The notes under the pieces were generated by a model. The model worked only from the letters and a program-made list of their open reading frames with translations. It was not told where the DNA came from and ran no database searches. A DNA stretch of 64,000 bases from Sycon ciliatum (Eukaryota > Porifera > Calcarea > Leucosolenida > Sycettidae). The position numbers were made by a program, and so were the translations under genes. Location of the stretch: the NCBI RefSeq assembly GCF_964019385.1, contig NC_088645.1:35341798-35405797 (forward strand), in the 5' to 3' direction. Of the stretch, positions 20,640 to 31,475 are shown piece by piece; the stretch's first letter is position 1; each line of letters begins with the position of its first letter.

Positions 20640-22790
20640 TATAATGTGTGGTAGATGTGTTATCTCGTATCATATTGCCCCGAGGACATGGATGGTGGTG
20701 GCTGCTCGGTGCCGGCGTGGAGGAGTCTCTCCTCACAGCAGTTGCGGGAGACATCTGCCAAATTCCATTGCCCGCTTGGCACCCAAACCATCGATGCTGC
20801 GGACACGCTGGAAGATAAGGGCTATGGGGACCTTCAAGCTGTGCAGCTAAGTGGAAACCGTTCATGTATCGCGACCTTTCTGTCTATTGGTAGTGCCGAG
20901 CAACTCGTTAGTGAAAGGATGATGGCTCATGGAGAACTACCTCAAGGTGAACCACATTATTGTTCCGGAACATTTCGGCTTTGTCCGTGATAGCTCCACA
21001 GTTGACCAGCTTATACAGCTCACTACTAAGATCGCCTCGACCATGGACAAACGCATCTCTTACGAAGCTGAATTTCTAGATTTTGCGAAGTCTTGCGATA
21101 AAGTGCCGCATGAGGTGCTTCTCCAGCAACTCAGGACTGTCCGCGAAGCTCCGGCTACGAGTTGGTTTAAGAACTACCTCAATACACGTACATTCAGCGT
21201 CCGGGTCCAAAACCATCTGTCCTCCCCACGTCTGGTTAAGTCTGGAGTACCCCAGGGTTCCCACCAAGGACCATTGCTTTTCCTGGTGCATATCAACAGC
21301 TTACCCAGTGCCTCAAAATGCAACCAGCACGCTGATGTTTACCTGTTCGCTGATGATACCGCCGTAGGCCAAGCATGAACCAAAGGTACCAGCCCAATGA
21401 AGACTGCCCTGCAGGACACATTTGCATGGGCCGACCCAGTAGGCAGAACTTTTAACCCATCGGAAACCGTTGTCATCTCATTCAATGAGAAGGGAGCTGC
21501 GTAGGCCATCCGTGGTATCCAGCCGTCAACTAGTCACCGTCACCTGTGAGTGTTGTTGAATCAAACACTTTGCTTCCAGGAGCACATTGAACAGACCGTA
21601 AGCAAGTTAAGACAACGTTGCGTTCTTCTGTGCCATTGGCAGGCCACTTAACAGCAGACATCGTCAGGAAGCTGTACCTTTCACGTGTCCGCCCCACAGC
21701 AGAATACGCCACCCCTGTATGGGAGTTAGTGCCGAACCAATTATATCGATTACTCGTTACTTCCTCGATAAGAAATAGATTGAGCGGTTAAATCGATTTT
21801 TATCGGCTAAACGAGTAGAATGGTACTTACGCTCGGTACGGAATTTCCCCTCTTTTGGGAGTCGAGAAAAGCGTGCATGCATGCATGGAAAGTGTCGTGA
21901 GTACGACACGAATATGTACATGACTGCACACTTGCAACATCGATGTACGTGTAAAAGTACAAGCACGATCTGAGATACATCGACGCGATCACCGTCGCCG
22001 TCTCTTCAGCTGACGGCTTTTCTTACATGCAGCATGCAGCATGCACGACTGGCAGGCTCAGTACATGTCTAGCTAGCACTAGCTGCAGGGGCTGGAGTCC
22101 CCCACCCACCACACACACACGTGCGAGTAGTCTTGGTCTAAAGACAGTAAAGTGGTCTTCAGTTTCATGTTTTCCGTTCTGTCAACGGTTCCCGAACAAG
22201 TTTGCTCGATGACGAGCTAGGCCTGAAGTCTGTGCCTATTTTGAGCATAGACGGGAGAAGCAACTAGTTACTCGGAGACGGGCCTCAAGTCAGCTCATCC
22301 GTCGAAATCCGCCGATCTGCACCCCTGGCCAGCTTCTCCGACTTCATCGTCGGAGTCAGCGAAGTCACAGGCGAAGGGCACCATCAGCTTTTGGGGTGCA
22401 ACCAGAGTGTCGCCTCTGTCTTGTCTGTATTCTTCTGGTCAGTCCGAACAACTGACGGACTTGTTGCGGGATCACCGGATCTATGCGCTCGCTATACGTC
22501 GTTGGCGATGTTGGACTCGTGGAAATTTTGAAATTCACAGAATGTCCAAGACTGTACTGATGTAGTTACAAAAATAATCGTTTAGCCGATAAGCCCACCA
22601 AGGAAAAAACGTAATCATTTCAGCACTAATGGGAGTCCTCCCTTTCTGCTGCCCAGCGGGTCACTCGCCTTCTTACAGGGAACCCTAGGTGTGTTTGATG
22701 TCGTGGCAAAATTCAGCAGGGAATGTACCTTTGCAAAAGGCCCCAGGTAGCCGCAGGGCATTCCAGCGAGCTACGCCGTGATAACGAATT
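20640..22790 (+). pseudogene. Non-LTR retrotransposon (Jockey/CR1-like) reverse transcriptase, decayed and split
   Basis: The best segment, 20929-21378, has the RT core of APE-type LINEs: HFGFVRDSSTVDQL, the palm with FLDFAKSCDKVPH, SGVPQGSHQGPLLF, and the active site LFADDTAV. Upstream frames carry the finger region around 20810-20920. Downstream, 21545-21720 encodes the thumb (FQEHIEQTVSKLRQRC...VRPTAEYATPVWE), and the element resumes at 22637 after a hAT insertion. Stops and frame changes show an old, inactive copy. No endonuclease domain is visible. Confidence 0.75.
21727..22628. mobile_element. Non-autonomous hAT element inserted into the LINE
   Basis: The 902-bp element begins TAGTGCCGAACCAATTA and ends with the inverted TTTCAGCACTA. 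It is flanked by the perfect 8-bp direct repeat ATGGGAGT (21719-21726 and 22629-22636), the hAT signature. A second inverted pair lies inside (TTTTATCGGCTAAACGA near 21797 and TCGTTTAGCCGATAA near 22577). No transposase ORF is present. Confidence 0.85.
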
Positions 22791-22798
22791 CAAATACT

Positions 22799-23007
22799 CT
22801 AATTTCAGAAATTTTCGGTGCTCAATATTTTCGGTATGAGGGCAAAAGGCCTGGTTAGGTGAACAGAAATTTTCGGTAAAGAGGAGCATTTCCCTATTGG
22901 ATTATGTGTGTTAGGGTTTGTTCGGTGTATTGAAAATTTAGGTATGAAGCAGATGCACCGAAAGTACCGAAAATAAAAGTACACCAAAAATTTGTGAAAT
23001 TACAGTA
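22799..23007. repeat. MITE with AATTTCA...AAATTTTCGGTG ends
   Basis: The left CTAATTTCAGAAATTTTCGGTG is imperfectly inverted at AAAATTTGTGAAATTACAG (22985-23005). The interior repeats TTTTCGGTA words. Confidence 0.6.
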
Positions 23008-23109
23008 TAGCCATAGCGAGATGCAGCATTGAGCAAAGCGATGGCCAAAGTAGTCTGGCCTCTTGTGACAGCATTGGTGCGAGAGCCAGCAGATCGCAGG
23101 ATATACAGA

Positions 23110-23215
23110 TGGCAAAGGACCAAAGAACTACAACTAACGCTATAATGTCCTTATGATGTAGTTCCCTGGTCCTTTTTCTTTTCTATAAAATAATCCTTGG
23201 CTCTCCATCCGAGTC
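23110..23215. repeat. Fragment of the CTCCATCCGAGT foldback family
   Basis: GGACCAAAGAACTACAACTAACGC and an inverse arm at about 23158 are followed by TTGGCTCTCCATCCGAGT. Confidence 0.65.
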
Positions 23216-24180
23216 AATACTACTTATACACTTCTCTTACTCTTACAAAATGGCATGAGGAGTTACTACCCAACAAGACAAATGGCCAAAAATGGCTTTG
23301 AAGGCAGAGCTCTAAAAAGGTCTACCATCCTGCCAGTATAATATGAATGTCAGTGTTGTCAGAGCAAGTGCCAGTGATAGTGCCTGTAGTGGTTTTGTGT
23401 GTTTGCTGCCAAGTTGAAGACTGTGTTTTCCAATGATAATTATGGAACTGAAATAATCTGGAGGTATGGCATTCCTTTCTCTAAGAAAAGCAGGCGAAGA
23501 CGGTTTAATTCCCAAACTGAAAAGCTGGACCAAGCTGCCTTGGTATTGAACGTACATGCATGATCAGGTCACAACGAAGCAATTAAGAAAAACAGATTGA
23601 AATCGTAAAAAAAGGTCGCAAAGAGTGCATACAAGGCGGTGAGTGCGTATGACACCACACTTGGTGCAAATTTCAAGGATGTCTACGACCGCGTTCCATG
23701 AACCAACACGCCCGGAAACAGAGAAATCGAATTTACTTCAGGCCAGGTTGTGCACAGAATTCGCTTCATGTCTACGATCATATTGCCGCCAAGTTGTGGC
23801 ACCCCCTCCCCTCTGCAGTCACGATATAAAACGTGGCATCCGCGACATTTAGGTCAAGTGCATGCTGTCTCCATGCAACATGACCTCGTGGCCGCATGGA
23901 CGTTGGTTTTGGTTGCAGTCTGAGGGCTGTAGGAAAGCTCGTCAAAAGAAAGCCCAGCTGGCGACAAGCACAGGTGCTGGGAAGTAGCATTGGTACCCGG
24001 CAATAGCTGACTTGCATCAGTGCCTCTCTGAATGAACCTGTGTTCATTATAAACCCATGCGGTCTCACGAAAAGCCACCTGGGCAACAACGCATATTCTT
24101 TCTCCGAGGTCAGGCGCGCCTAGTGTCCTGTATTGGCATGCAATATACCTTTACAAACAGCAACCAGTCATCATCCTGCT
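23216..24180. other. No secure gene
   Basis: A minus-strand frame at about 24095-23855 follows a possible acceptor (TTGTTGCCCAG) and would encode about 80 residues ending SCCMETACT. It has no known motif and its coding status is undecided. Nothing else is recognised. Confidence 0.3.
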
Positions 24181-24182
24181 AC

Positions 24183-24301
24183 CTTGTATGTCAAACAATT
24201 AGACCTGGCCGGTTGAATTCCTTCCAGATTGTTACACGCGGAAATCTTTACAGGGGATTCAAAGCCTGAATTGTGTAAAGTTGATTTTGGATCCATGAAC
24301 T
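24183..24301 (-). CDS. Weak host-exon candidate
   Basis: A pyrimidine-rich acceptor (CCTCCCTTCACAG) precedes a short open frame in phase 1 encoding EFMDPKSTLHNSGFESP and a two-Cys segment. A possible donor (AAG/GTAGCA) ends it after 119 nt. It lies upstream of the LRR exons on the same strand and might belong to the same gene. No family is recognised. Confidence 0.25.
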
Positions 24302-24309
24302 CTGTGAAG

Positions 24310-25425
24310 GGAGGACGGGGATACAAGACAGGAGCCCAACCCGCCTGCTTAATCAAACATATTGCTCACGTACATTGATCTTCGGCTTCCTGTACAGCTC
24401 GTCAGAGTTCTGTTCGTTTTTGGCCCATCACATAAGCATGCTTTTGAAGTCGTACAATCATATAATGCTTGGCAATATCCAATCCACGAAGCACATAGCA
24501 CCATCATGGTCCAGGTTAACATCTGGGCACGGGAGAATGACAGTATCCATAGACACCATAATCAGGATAGTTAAAGACAATCAACTAAGTCACACTTAAC
24601 CCAGAGAACTTATCAACTTACTGCATTTTCATGTACCAGTACATCCAAAACCGTTCAGTACGTACAGGGCATAAGACGCACTATTGTTTAGTATTTAAAT
24701 AACTGACGGGGAGACAACAGTCGTAAAATAGCAATGAATAAAACTAATTGTGCATTCATAACCACAGATTTGAGCATAAAACAATTATTATAATGAAAAA
24801 TTCCAGAACGTTTTCTCGTGACTAGCATTAGTGGAACATGGTCACATAGTAAGAATCACTAAAACATTGTGTAGTACATACTTTTTGCAGTTGACAAAAA
24901 GCATTCGTACACTGGAATGCAACGCGGGTTTAGCGCGAAAGACCGACTTTGGGTGCGACATACTTTTGTTAATTTGTACACGGTCACATCTGCTACCAAT
25001 CACTGAACTGGATCAGTACGAATGCTAACCTGGTTGCATGCACTCAGGGTGGTGGTGGTGGTGGTGATTGTGTTTATTTGAATTCGCAAACCGAACGGAC
25101 TGAACATGTCCAATGACAAGGAAGCCAATGAAGTCCAAGTAACCCAGGAATGGGAAACTCGGCAGCAGACACAGATGAAAAGAAAATACGGGAACAGAAG
25201 GCTCTCAGCAAAGGAAGAATAGAAAAGAAGGAAAGAAAAAAAAGAAATAAAGGAGAACCCTACTCGTGCTCATCGACGCGTGACTGGCGAAAGCGGATGA
25301 TATGTGATGTTATGTTACCTTTATCTTACTTCACCGTAGGTACAGGCATTGCTTTTTTGTTGCCTTCTTGCTGTGGATCATACAATGATACCATAGCTCC
25401 TAGGCTATGTGGAGACTTGCTGACT
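24310..25425. other. No gene recognised
   Basis: AT-rich sequence with only short ORFs. A small GGT-repeat lies at about 25048-25066. The ORF at 25150-25608 runs into a MITE and shows no domain. Confidence 0.5.
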
Positions 25426-25603
25426 GCAGTCAACTTTGCGTACAACGACACTCGGCGGAACATCGGAAACTTTCCTTATTCGCGAAGTGCCCTTATACCT
25501 GAAGTCTCATTACATGCATTTCAGTTGGATGGGACTTTGAAAATCTGTCGTTATTCGGGAATTGTCGTTATATCCGCAGTCGTTATTAGCGAAGTTGACT
25601 GTA
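25426..25603. repeat. TA-bordered MITE with CAGTCAACTTYGC ends
   Basis: CAGTCAACTTTGCGTACAA at 25427 is inverted at GCGAAGTTGACTGTA (25590-25603). A second copy in the opposite orientation is at 30584-30779. The form resembles Tc1/mariner or pogo MITEs. Confidence 0.8.
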
Positions 25604-25835
25604 TGTAAAGGATATAAGCGGAGTCCCCAGTCTTTATGGGAAATTAAAACCCTACCGCTTGATCGTACTGCACAGGTGAACCTACGTTGTATCGAGAGTG
25701 CGCACGTCGGGGACTACGCCATAGCGTGCATTATGTCGAGGTTTACGTTAGGTGGGATTACGTTGTGAAGAAAAAAATTGTTGTTACGTTGCATGTATTG
25801 AATATAAGCTCCCAGTCTTTATGGGAAGTTAAAAC

Positions 25836-26245
25836 TAGGGCTCAAACAGTTAGTCCGATTAACCGGTTGCAGACCGGTTACGAAGAATCAACGGTTAACC
25901 GATAAAGATAACGGTTACGTAGTAACTTTTCAGTCAATTTTTCAAGTATCAGGTCGTTGCAAAGTATGCACTTTCGCAGGCTGTCGCACGTGTACGCAAT
26001 TTCTGGGCTGTCAACTCGGTCATATCTGGTCTCTTGCCGTGTGAGAGTATGTATGAATGAGCATGCAAGAGAATGTACATGTGTGCGTTGTACTGAATAG
26101 GGTACATTTTTTGACTGAGTATAGTCAAATATACGGTTAGAAAAGAGTCCGCAGGATTGTCGTGGCTTATAGGTTATAACCGTTAAACCGACCGTTAGCT
26201 TAACAGGTAACCGGTAGGGGTAAAACCGTGACCGTTTGAGCCCTA
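25836..26245. mobile_element. hAT MITE with perfect 8-bp target duplication
   Basis: The 410-bp element begins TAGGGCTCAAACAGTTAGTC and ends with the inverted ACCGTTTGAGCCCTA. GTTAAAAC flanks it on both sides (25828-25835 and 26246-26253). The interior carries many AACCGG/CCGGTT and ACGGTTA words near both ends. Confidence 0.9.
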
Positions 26246-26479
26246 GTTAAAACCCTGACGCAAAAAAAACGAGGCGAAGCTGAGGTTTTTCTGCGGAGGG
26301 ATTTAATTTTTCCGCTAAACACGAGGTCGAAGTTTATAATTATTCTAATTAAATTATAGCATATATTGACCTTTGATAAATACCCACACTCATTAGTGAC
26401 CACACCATCAACAGTATGAAATTCAAATAAATATGCTTGACTCAATAAATACCACTGTACTTTTCCATGCAGCACTGCA

Positions 26480-26666
26480 CTTTTCCCTAAAAAGGAGTAT
26501 TTAATATACAGTATTTATGAGCCTAGTGGCATTTTATAAACAGTATTTATTGGCTTTTGAGCCAATATAAACAGTATTTATTGGCTTTTGAGCCAATAAA
26601 TACTGTTTATAAAATACCACAAAGGCCAATAAATACTGTTTATAAAATACTCCTTTTTAGGGAAAG
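26480..26666. repeat. Long perfect hairpin I
   Basis: CTTTTCCCTAAAAAGGAGTA...TTTATAAACAGTATTTATTGG folds onto its inverse with very few mismatches over about 90 bp per arm. Confidence 0.85.
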
Positions 26667-26667
26667 T

Positions 26668-26822
26668 GAAGGTCAACATATGTATAATAAATGTAGTAGC
26701 CTCAGGATTTATTGCAATTACATACCAGTTGTAAAAACCTCGGAGGACCTCGGTTTTTATACTGGTATGTAATTGCAATAAATCCTTCGGCTCTACATTT
26801 ATTATATACATTAAAACCTTCA
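26668..26822. repeat. Long perfect hairpin II
   Basis: Arms include ATAATAAATGTAG, GGATTTATTGCAATTACATA and AACCTCGG. They mirror around about 26745, only a few bases after hairpin I. Confidence 0.85.
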
Positions 26823-26936
26823 TTATCGTTCAATAAATCCACTGATCTAATGTTGCTGACACACCCACGATGCACAAAGGCAAATTATGGAAGAGTGAAG
26901 GCACCGGAGGATCAAGGAGTGCGGAGAAGAGACAAG

Positions 26937-27269
26937 TGTAGTATCCTTGCCGACCAATACGGAAGCAATACGGAACGACCTTATGTATATTAATTTTAGT
27001 GTATCTCGGCATATAAGCGTACGGCGTCTGCTGCATAAAAGCTGCTGCGCACTTCTGTTTTAATGAGATTAGATTAGATTAGATAGCAATGAAAGCTAAC
27101 TCGAAGAAGAAGGATTCAACCTCTAGGTGAGCACCGGAGAGATCTTGAAACTTATTTATTTTGCCGCTTCTTCTTTCACTAATAATTATATCTCAGGTGT
27201 GTACCTGAAAGTAGAATAAAAGTAATTCTTGTTGATTACACCGCGCCTACCACTCGGCTACCCATTACA
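26937..27269 (+). repeat. LTR-like segment ending at a primer-binding site
   Basis: Starts TGTAGTATCC after a purine-rich stretch (GGAGAAGAGACAAG), ends CCCATTACA, and is directly followed by a tRNA-Leu complement. The TGTA...TACA ends and the position before a primer-binding site suggest an LTR. No second copy lies in the window, so this rests on structure only. Confidence 0.4.
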
Positions 27270-27340
27270 TTGGTGGCAGCGGTGGGATTCGAACCCACGC
27301 CTCCGGAGAGACTGGAGCCTCAATCCAGAGCCTTAAGCGC
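27270..27340 (-). ncRNA. Antisense tRNA-Leu fragment including an encoded CCA (extended primer-binding site?)
   Basis: The minus strand reads as a tRNA-Leu from the end of the D-arm to the 3' CCA. It has a CTGGATTGAGGCTCCAG anticodon arm (anticodon GAG), a variable arm, the T-arm GTGGGTTCGAATCCCAC, the acceptor CGCTGCCA and then CCA. The 5' acceptor and D-arm are missing or altered, so it is not a working gene. The genomic CCA implies passage through a mature tRNA, as expected for a primer copied during retrotransposition. Confidence 0.6.
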
Positions 27341-27541
27341 AGGAGACGGCAATCGGAAGTTGTGGATTAATATAGTGAGAGTGATAGCACCGAGAGGATA
27401 TGCAGTGTTTGTGAAATCTGCTGAGTAAGAGGATCCTGAAACTCTCTATACGCCGTGAGGCATATGGTCAGAACAGTTTTATTTAGACAAGCTTACGCGA
27501 GGTCGGGGTGACGTGTAATGCATGTCAAAGGGCTGTCAATG

Positions 27542-27772
27542 CTAACAGCTGCAGCACTCTCTCAACAGTGAAGGTAATCGACTGCCCTCTGCATCACCCC
27601 ACATTTTCTGGCAGGAACACCAATCGTTATTTCCTTGTCGACCAGTGAAGTCGTCCGCTCCAATTTCCTGGCCCTCATTAGGCTGTGCTTCTACCAAGAG
27701 CACCTCAGGAGGTCCTTCAGGCTCCTTAGAGTATGGTCGCAGTTGTGAAGCTTGGGAATGTTGACCAGACAT
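27542..27772 (-). pseudogene. P2X7 intracellular-domain-like fragment
   Basis: The 76-codon frame begins at an ATG and has an acidic/polar leader (KEPEGPPEVLLVEAQPNEGQ). It then shows GNNDWCSCQK, resembling the start of the Cys-rich P2X7-type C-terminal (ballast) domain, normally W-C-x-C-x2-C and later C-x-C-C. The expected next cysteine appears in a neighbouring frame (KCGVMQRA), so a small frameshift is likely. Such domains occur widely in invertebrate genes and in some transposons. The similarity is short and from memory. Confidence 0.35.
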
Positions 27773-28148
27773 CGTTCTTCATCACCAGAAAATTCAAACA
27801 ACTAAGATCTTCAAATGCAGAGAATTTGAATACTAATCACACGTGACGTCATCAAAACCATCAAAAGAGGAGACAAACTTAGCCCTCCCTGGCTTCATAT
27901 ATCGACTTTTTGGGTCTAGTTTTCGCAATTCCCCATTCCTTGGGGGCCATATAAGGCCCCCATGAAGAGAACACACCACCGAAAATATTCCCGGAGTGCC
28001 CCTTTAACATACCAACACCCACATACCCACTCACATACATGTACCTTTCCCACCTGCATTTCTCCAATCTACACTTGCTTTCACGCTGCTCGCTGCTCAT
28101 GTAATCACGCTTTCAATAGTGTTAGCTTTAGAATACTATTGTTTCTTG

Positions 28149-28329
28149 TACAATAAAACCTGGTTTGAGCGACTACCCTACGGTGAAAGGAAAAGCGGTC
28201 GTTAAAGCCAGGTGGTCTTTAGAACCAGGTCCCACAGTGTCTGTGTAGAACTGTCCGCGCATGGAAAAACGGTCGTTATGAGCAGGCGGTCGCTATAACG
28301 AGAGGTCGCTTACACCAGGTTTTTCTGTA
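28149..28329. repeat. TA-bordered MITE with AAAACCTGGTTTGAGCGAC ends
   Basis: The left TACAATAAAACCTGGT is inverted at ACCAGGTTTTTCTGTA. Inner GGTCGTTA/TAACGA words repeat. The pattern suggests a pogo/Tigger-type MITE. Confidence 0.75.
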
Positions 28330-28490
28330 TTAGTTTTAGACCTAATACTGTTCACTTTATGGTACCATCAATATCTTTCCTTTGTTGTTCACCTATCATT
28401 CTGATGACGATTTCTGATGAACATCACATGAAAACAACGTTCAAATCTTAAAATATTGTTAGATTGTTCTTGTGGTATGAGAGCACTCAC

Positions 28491-28781
28491 TTTACTTTCA
28501 TTCACAACTTTCACTTTAAAAATGCACTGGTCCCAAAAGTGAAGGTCCCAGTTGATTGGAGAAGCAGTTCCTGATTTAGAACAGCTTGAAGTTTTTACTA
28601 AATGCTGTGACATAGTGATGACGTCAATAACTTGGTATTTGCCTCCTGAAGACCCGATTACCGGTTCGTAATGATGTAATTGAAACCCATCTACTAACAT
28701 ACACTCTTGATTGCCGCAGGACATCATTGCACCGTTCTCGTGATCATACGTATGCAAACATTCTTGACAAATACAGGGGCT
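28491..28781 (-). CDS. Probable host exon, 97 codons, Cys-rich
   Basis: The frame is open for exactly 97 codons between a strong acceptor (TTTCTCTTCCCATAG) and a consensus donor (GTGAGTGC). Both borders are phase 0. The peptide starts SPCICQECLHTYDHENGAMM, followed by SCGNQECM. The Cys/His spacing (C-x-C-x2-C...H...C-x4-C) suggests a metal-binding fold, followed by a non-Cys region ending VKVVNESK. I do not recognise the family. Neighbouring exons are not identified; the sequence on both sides is MITE-rich intron. It could belong to a host gene or a domesticated transposon protein. Confidence 0.5.
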
Positions 28782-28927
28782 CTATGGGAAGAGAAATATC
28801 AGACAAGTCTTTGAAATATAGAATGTGTCTCTATTGAATTTTCATTGACTGTTACTAGTATCCTATTACGGACACGTCGAAGGTTTTTATTAGGTGACAC
28901 AGTCAACGAGCTGAAGTACAATTTACT

Positions 28928-29412
28928 TGCCTCTCCCCACAGGATACCGCGATTCCGGGGACGCACAATTTCCCGCGTTATTGGCTTTAATCCGCGTTGT
29001 ACAGAACATTTGCATAAAATCCGCGTTATCCATGAGAATGTACAAGAAAATTGAACATGATGCTGAAAATGTACTACAAAGTCGCACCCACCCATGAGTT
29101 TGTACGACAAAGTTATATTATTATAATTATTATTATTATATGCACGTACGCGTTGCTGGGGCCCCCATTGGATGGAGGTTGCCCAGGTTCGCATGTGCCC
29201 AACTAATTATGCCAACGCCTCCTGACGAAAAAGAATGTATACTTGCATATGCGCATGAAACTGTACGCCAAAGTTGTACCGAGGACAGATAACATGTGCA
29301 TAAAGACCGCATTATACCGCACATTTGCCGCATAATGGACTGTTTTCGCCCGCATAAGTACGCGCTTAATTAATTTTTAGGATTTTGTCCGCGTTCTTCT
29401 ATGGGGACAGGC
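28928..29412. repeat. TIR element with GCCTSTCCCCA ends
   Basis: TTGCCTCTCCCCACAGGA at 28926 is inverted at CTATGGGGACAGGC (29399-29412). The interior repeats GCGTTAT/GCGCATTA-type words. A TAA-rich insertion lies near 29110. Confidence 0.6.
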
Positions 29413-30583
29413 TTGTGGGGTTTGAGTGGCTCCTTGGAAAAATTTCCAATTTAGAGCCCAAATCAGTGCATTTTATTGATTCACAAGGTACATGTCTACT
29501 ATCCATATACCTGTAACATAATCACTGGGACCACGCAAAAAATATGTTATATCGAGAGTTATGCTATGTAGAAAACCGTGTGTAAAATACAAGATGTACC
29601 TCAAAATGAAGGGTATTACAAAGCGGATTCAACCGTGCAAACATATACTACCATCAACATCAGATACCATCAATGCCGCAGAATATATGCACATGGGCGT
29701 GATGCCGAGGTTTACGTTATGTTGGACTAAACTGGCCTAAACTGGCTAGCTACAGCTACCGCTTGCTCGTACCGTGCACGTGATTTTATGCTGTATCGAG
29801 AGTGCGCATGTCGGGGACCGTGCCGAAGCGTGTGCTATGTCGAGGTTTACGTTATGTAGGATTAGGCCATCATTTTTTATATCTATGTTTCGCGTCAGTT
29901 CAACTTCCAGAATCATATGCGAGAGGGGGAAAAAAATAAAAAGTGGCAAAATAATAAAAAGGCTCATCATCAGAGGTGTATGCACTGGACATAGCACAAT
30001 AGCTCGTGCATGGTGTACATTCGAAAGAAAAATCGTACATCGAAGCACAACATCTGGGTTATCAGCATGAGTAAATATTCACTTTGGACAGAGGAGGCAA
30101 CCGTTGGTACCTATGCTTCGTTGGATTATTGTACTCAGACTTCAGCAGCGGTGCAAAGACCTCCGGAACGACGCATCCTCTCAGCTTGAGGCTGTCTGGT
30201 GTTAGCTCATAGAATATTGCTCCCAGATGCCGAACAAACGATTTACCAACGCTGGCCTCGAGGCCATTTCTGAATCCCAGTTTTGCTGTATGCAACCAGT
30301 CCACACTGATGACTCGCACGATCGTACACTCACTGTGCATGTAAGATTTTTTTATTTTTTTCCGAAAAAAATCAAAACGTATGCGTGCGGACGACGCGAA
30401 ACATAGCTATAAAAAATGATGGCCTTACGTTGTGTAGAACAAAATTTGTATGGGAGTGATGCTGATTTGTTTACCTACTAGCGAGGTTTATGTACAAGTG
30501 AGAGTTGTTATAGAGCATACCTGAACCTGGGATAAACAGTGGTACGATCAATACCATAGTGAACGCAGCGTGTCCGATGCCCC
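29413..30583. other. Dispersed repeat, no gene
   Basis: A block at about 29760-29870 (TATCGAGAGTGCGCATGTCGG, then GTCGAGGTTTACGTTA) repeats the block at 25685-25760 and is partly echoed at about 29545 and 29705. No coding region is supported. Confidence 0.6.
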
Positions 30584-30779
30584 TACAGTCAACTTCGCTA
30601 ATAACGACTGCGGATATAAGTTCATATAACGACAATTCGCGAATAACGACTGAATTTCGATGCCCACAGTAAAGTCCCATCCCACTGTAGTACATATAAT
30701 GAGACTTCGGGTATAACGACACTTCGCGAATAATGACACTGATGCCCGCCGAGTGTCATTGTACGCAAAGTTGACTGTA
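30584..30779. repeat. TA-bordered MITE, second CAGTCAACTTYGC copy
   Basis: TACAGTCAACTTCGCTAATAA is inverted at GTACGCAAAGTTGACTGTA. The orientation is opposite to the copy at 25426. Confidence 0.8.
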
Positions 30780-31475
30780 TTACTGTACAGGGGATTCCCT
30801 GGGGATTCTCTGCAGGCTTCGCCTATTGGAGGGGGATTGCAAATGGTGAGCATGTGCTTTCACTAGGAGACTGGTTTGGGTACATTGTACATGACCGTGC
30901 AGACACGGGGCCAACTACATGTACATACTGGTATGTGCATAGTGAGGTGTATGATTTGGTGAGTGCAAACAAAATTTATTGTTTATGATTGTCGGAATGC
31001 AATAGCCACCACATACATAGTACGTGCTAGCTGGAAGAAAGACCAGCAATTACTACATGTACGTGAGAGGCAGGTTCCCCCCAATCTGGACCAGGACGTA
31101 GCAAGTATGCAGAGATTGTACCAAACCCTTGTATTACTGATTGAAATGTTACAAATCAAACACTGCCCAAAGGTCCATACCTCACTTCTATTTGATTTCC
31201 AACCCATCATCTTGATCGCATGTCACTCTCAGGCTCTCCAGACGCTAATTTATATTCGCTACATTGGTAATCTCCGATTCGGCTTGTCCTCGACCTACAT
31301 GTACTTCGAAGTACAACACTGTACAAGCTATTCGCACGCTTTGATATTTTCAACTACCGGTAGTACTGTAAACTCATACTGTTGGAGCTCCAAACTCTGT
31401 TTCGTAGTTGTGTTTTCGACAAGTTGCCTTGCAGTTTTCGCAAAGCAGCAGAGCGCGTAGATAAATCACACGTGG
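30780..31475. other. No gene recognised
   Basis: A 165-codon ORF (30963-31460) has no motif, no splice context and skewed composition. It is probably chance. Confidence 0.5.

Noticed and set aside
27270..27340. Functional tRNA-Leu gene
   Set aside because: The 5' acceptor strand and D-arm are missing or altered and CCA is encoded, so it is a derived copy.
30963..31460. 165-codon plus-strand ORF as a gene
   Set aside because: No domain, no splice or start context, Cys/Ser/Tyr composition typical of chance frames, and flanked by MITEs.
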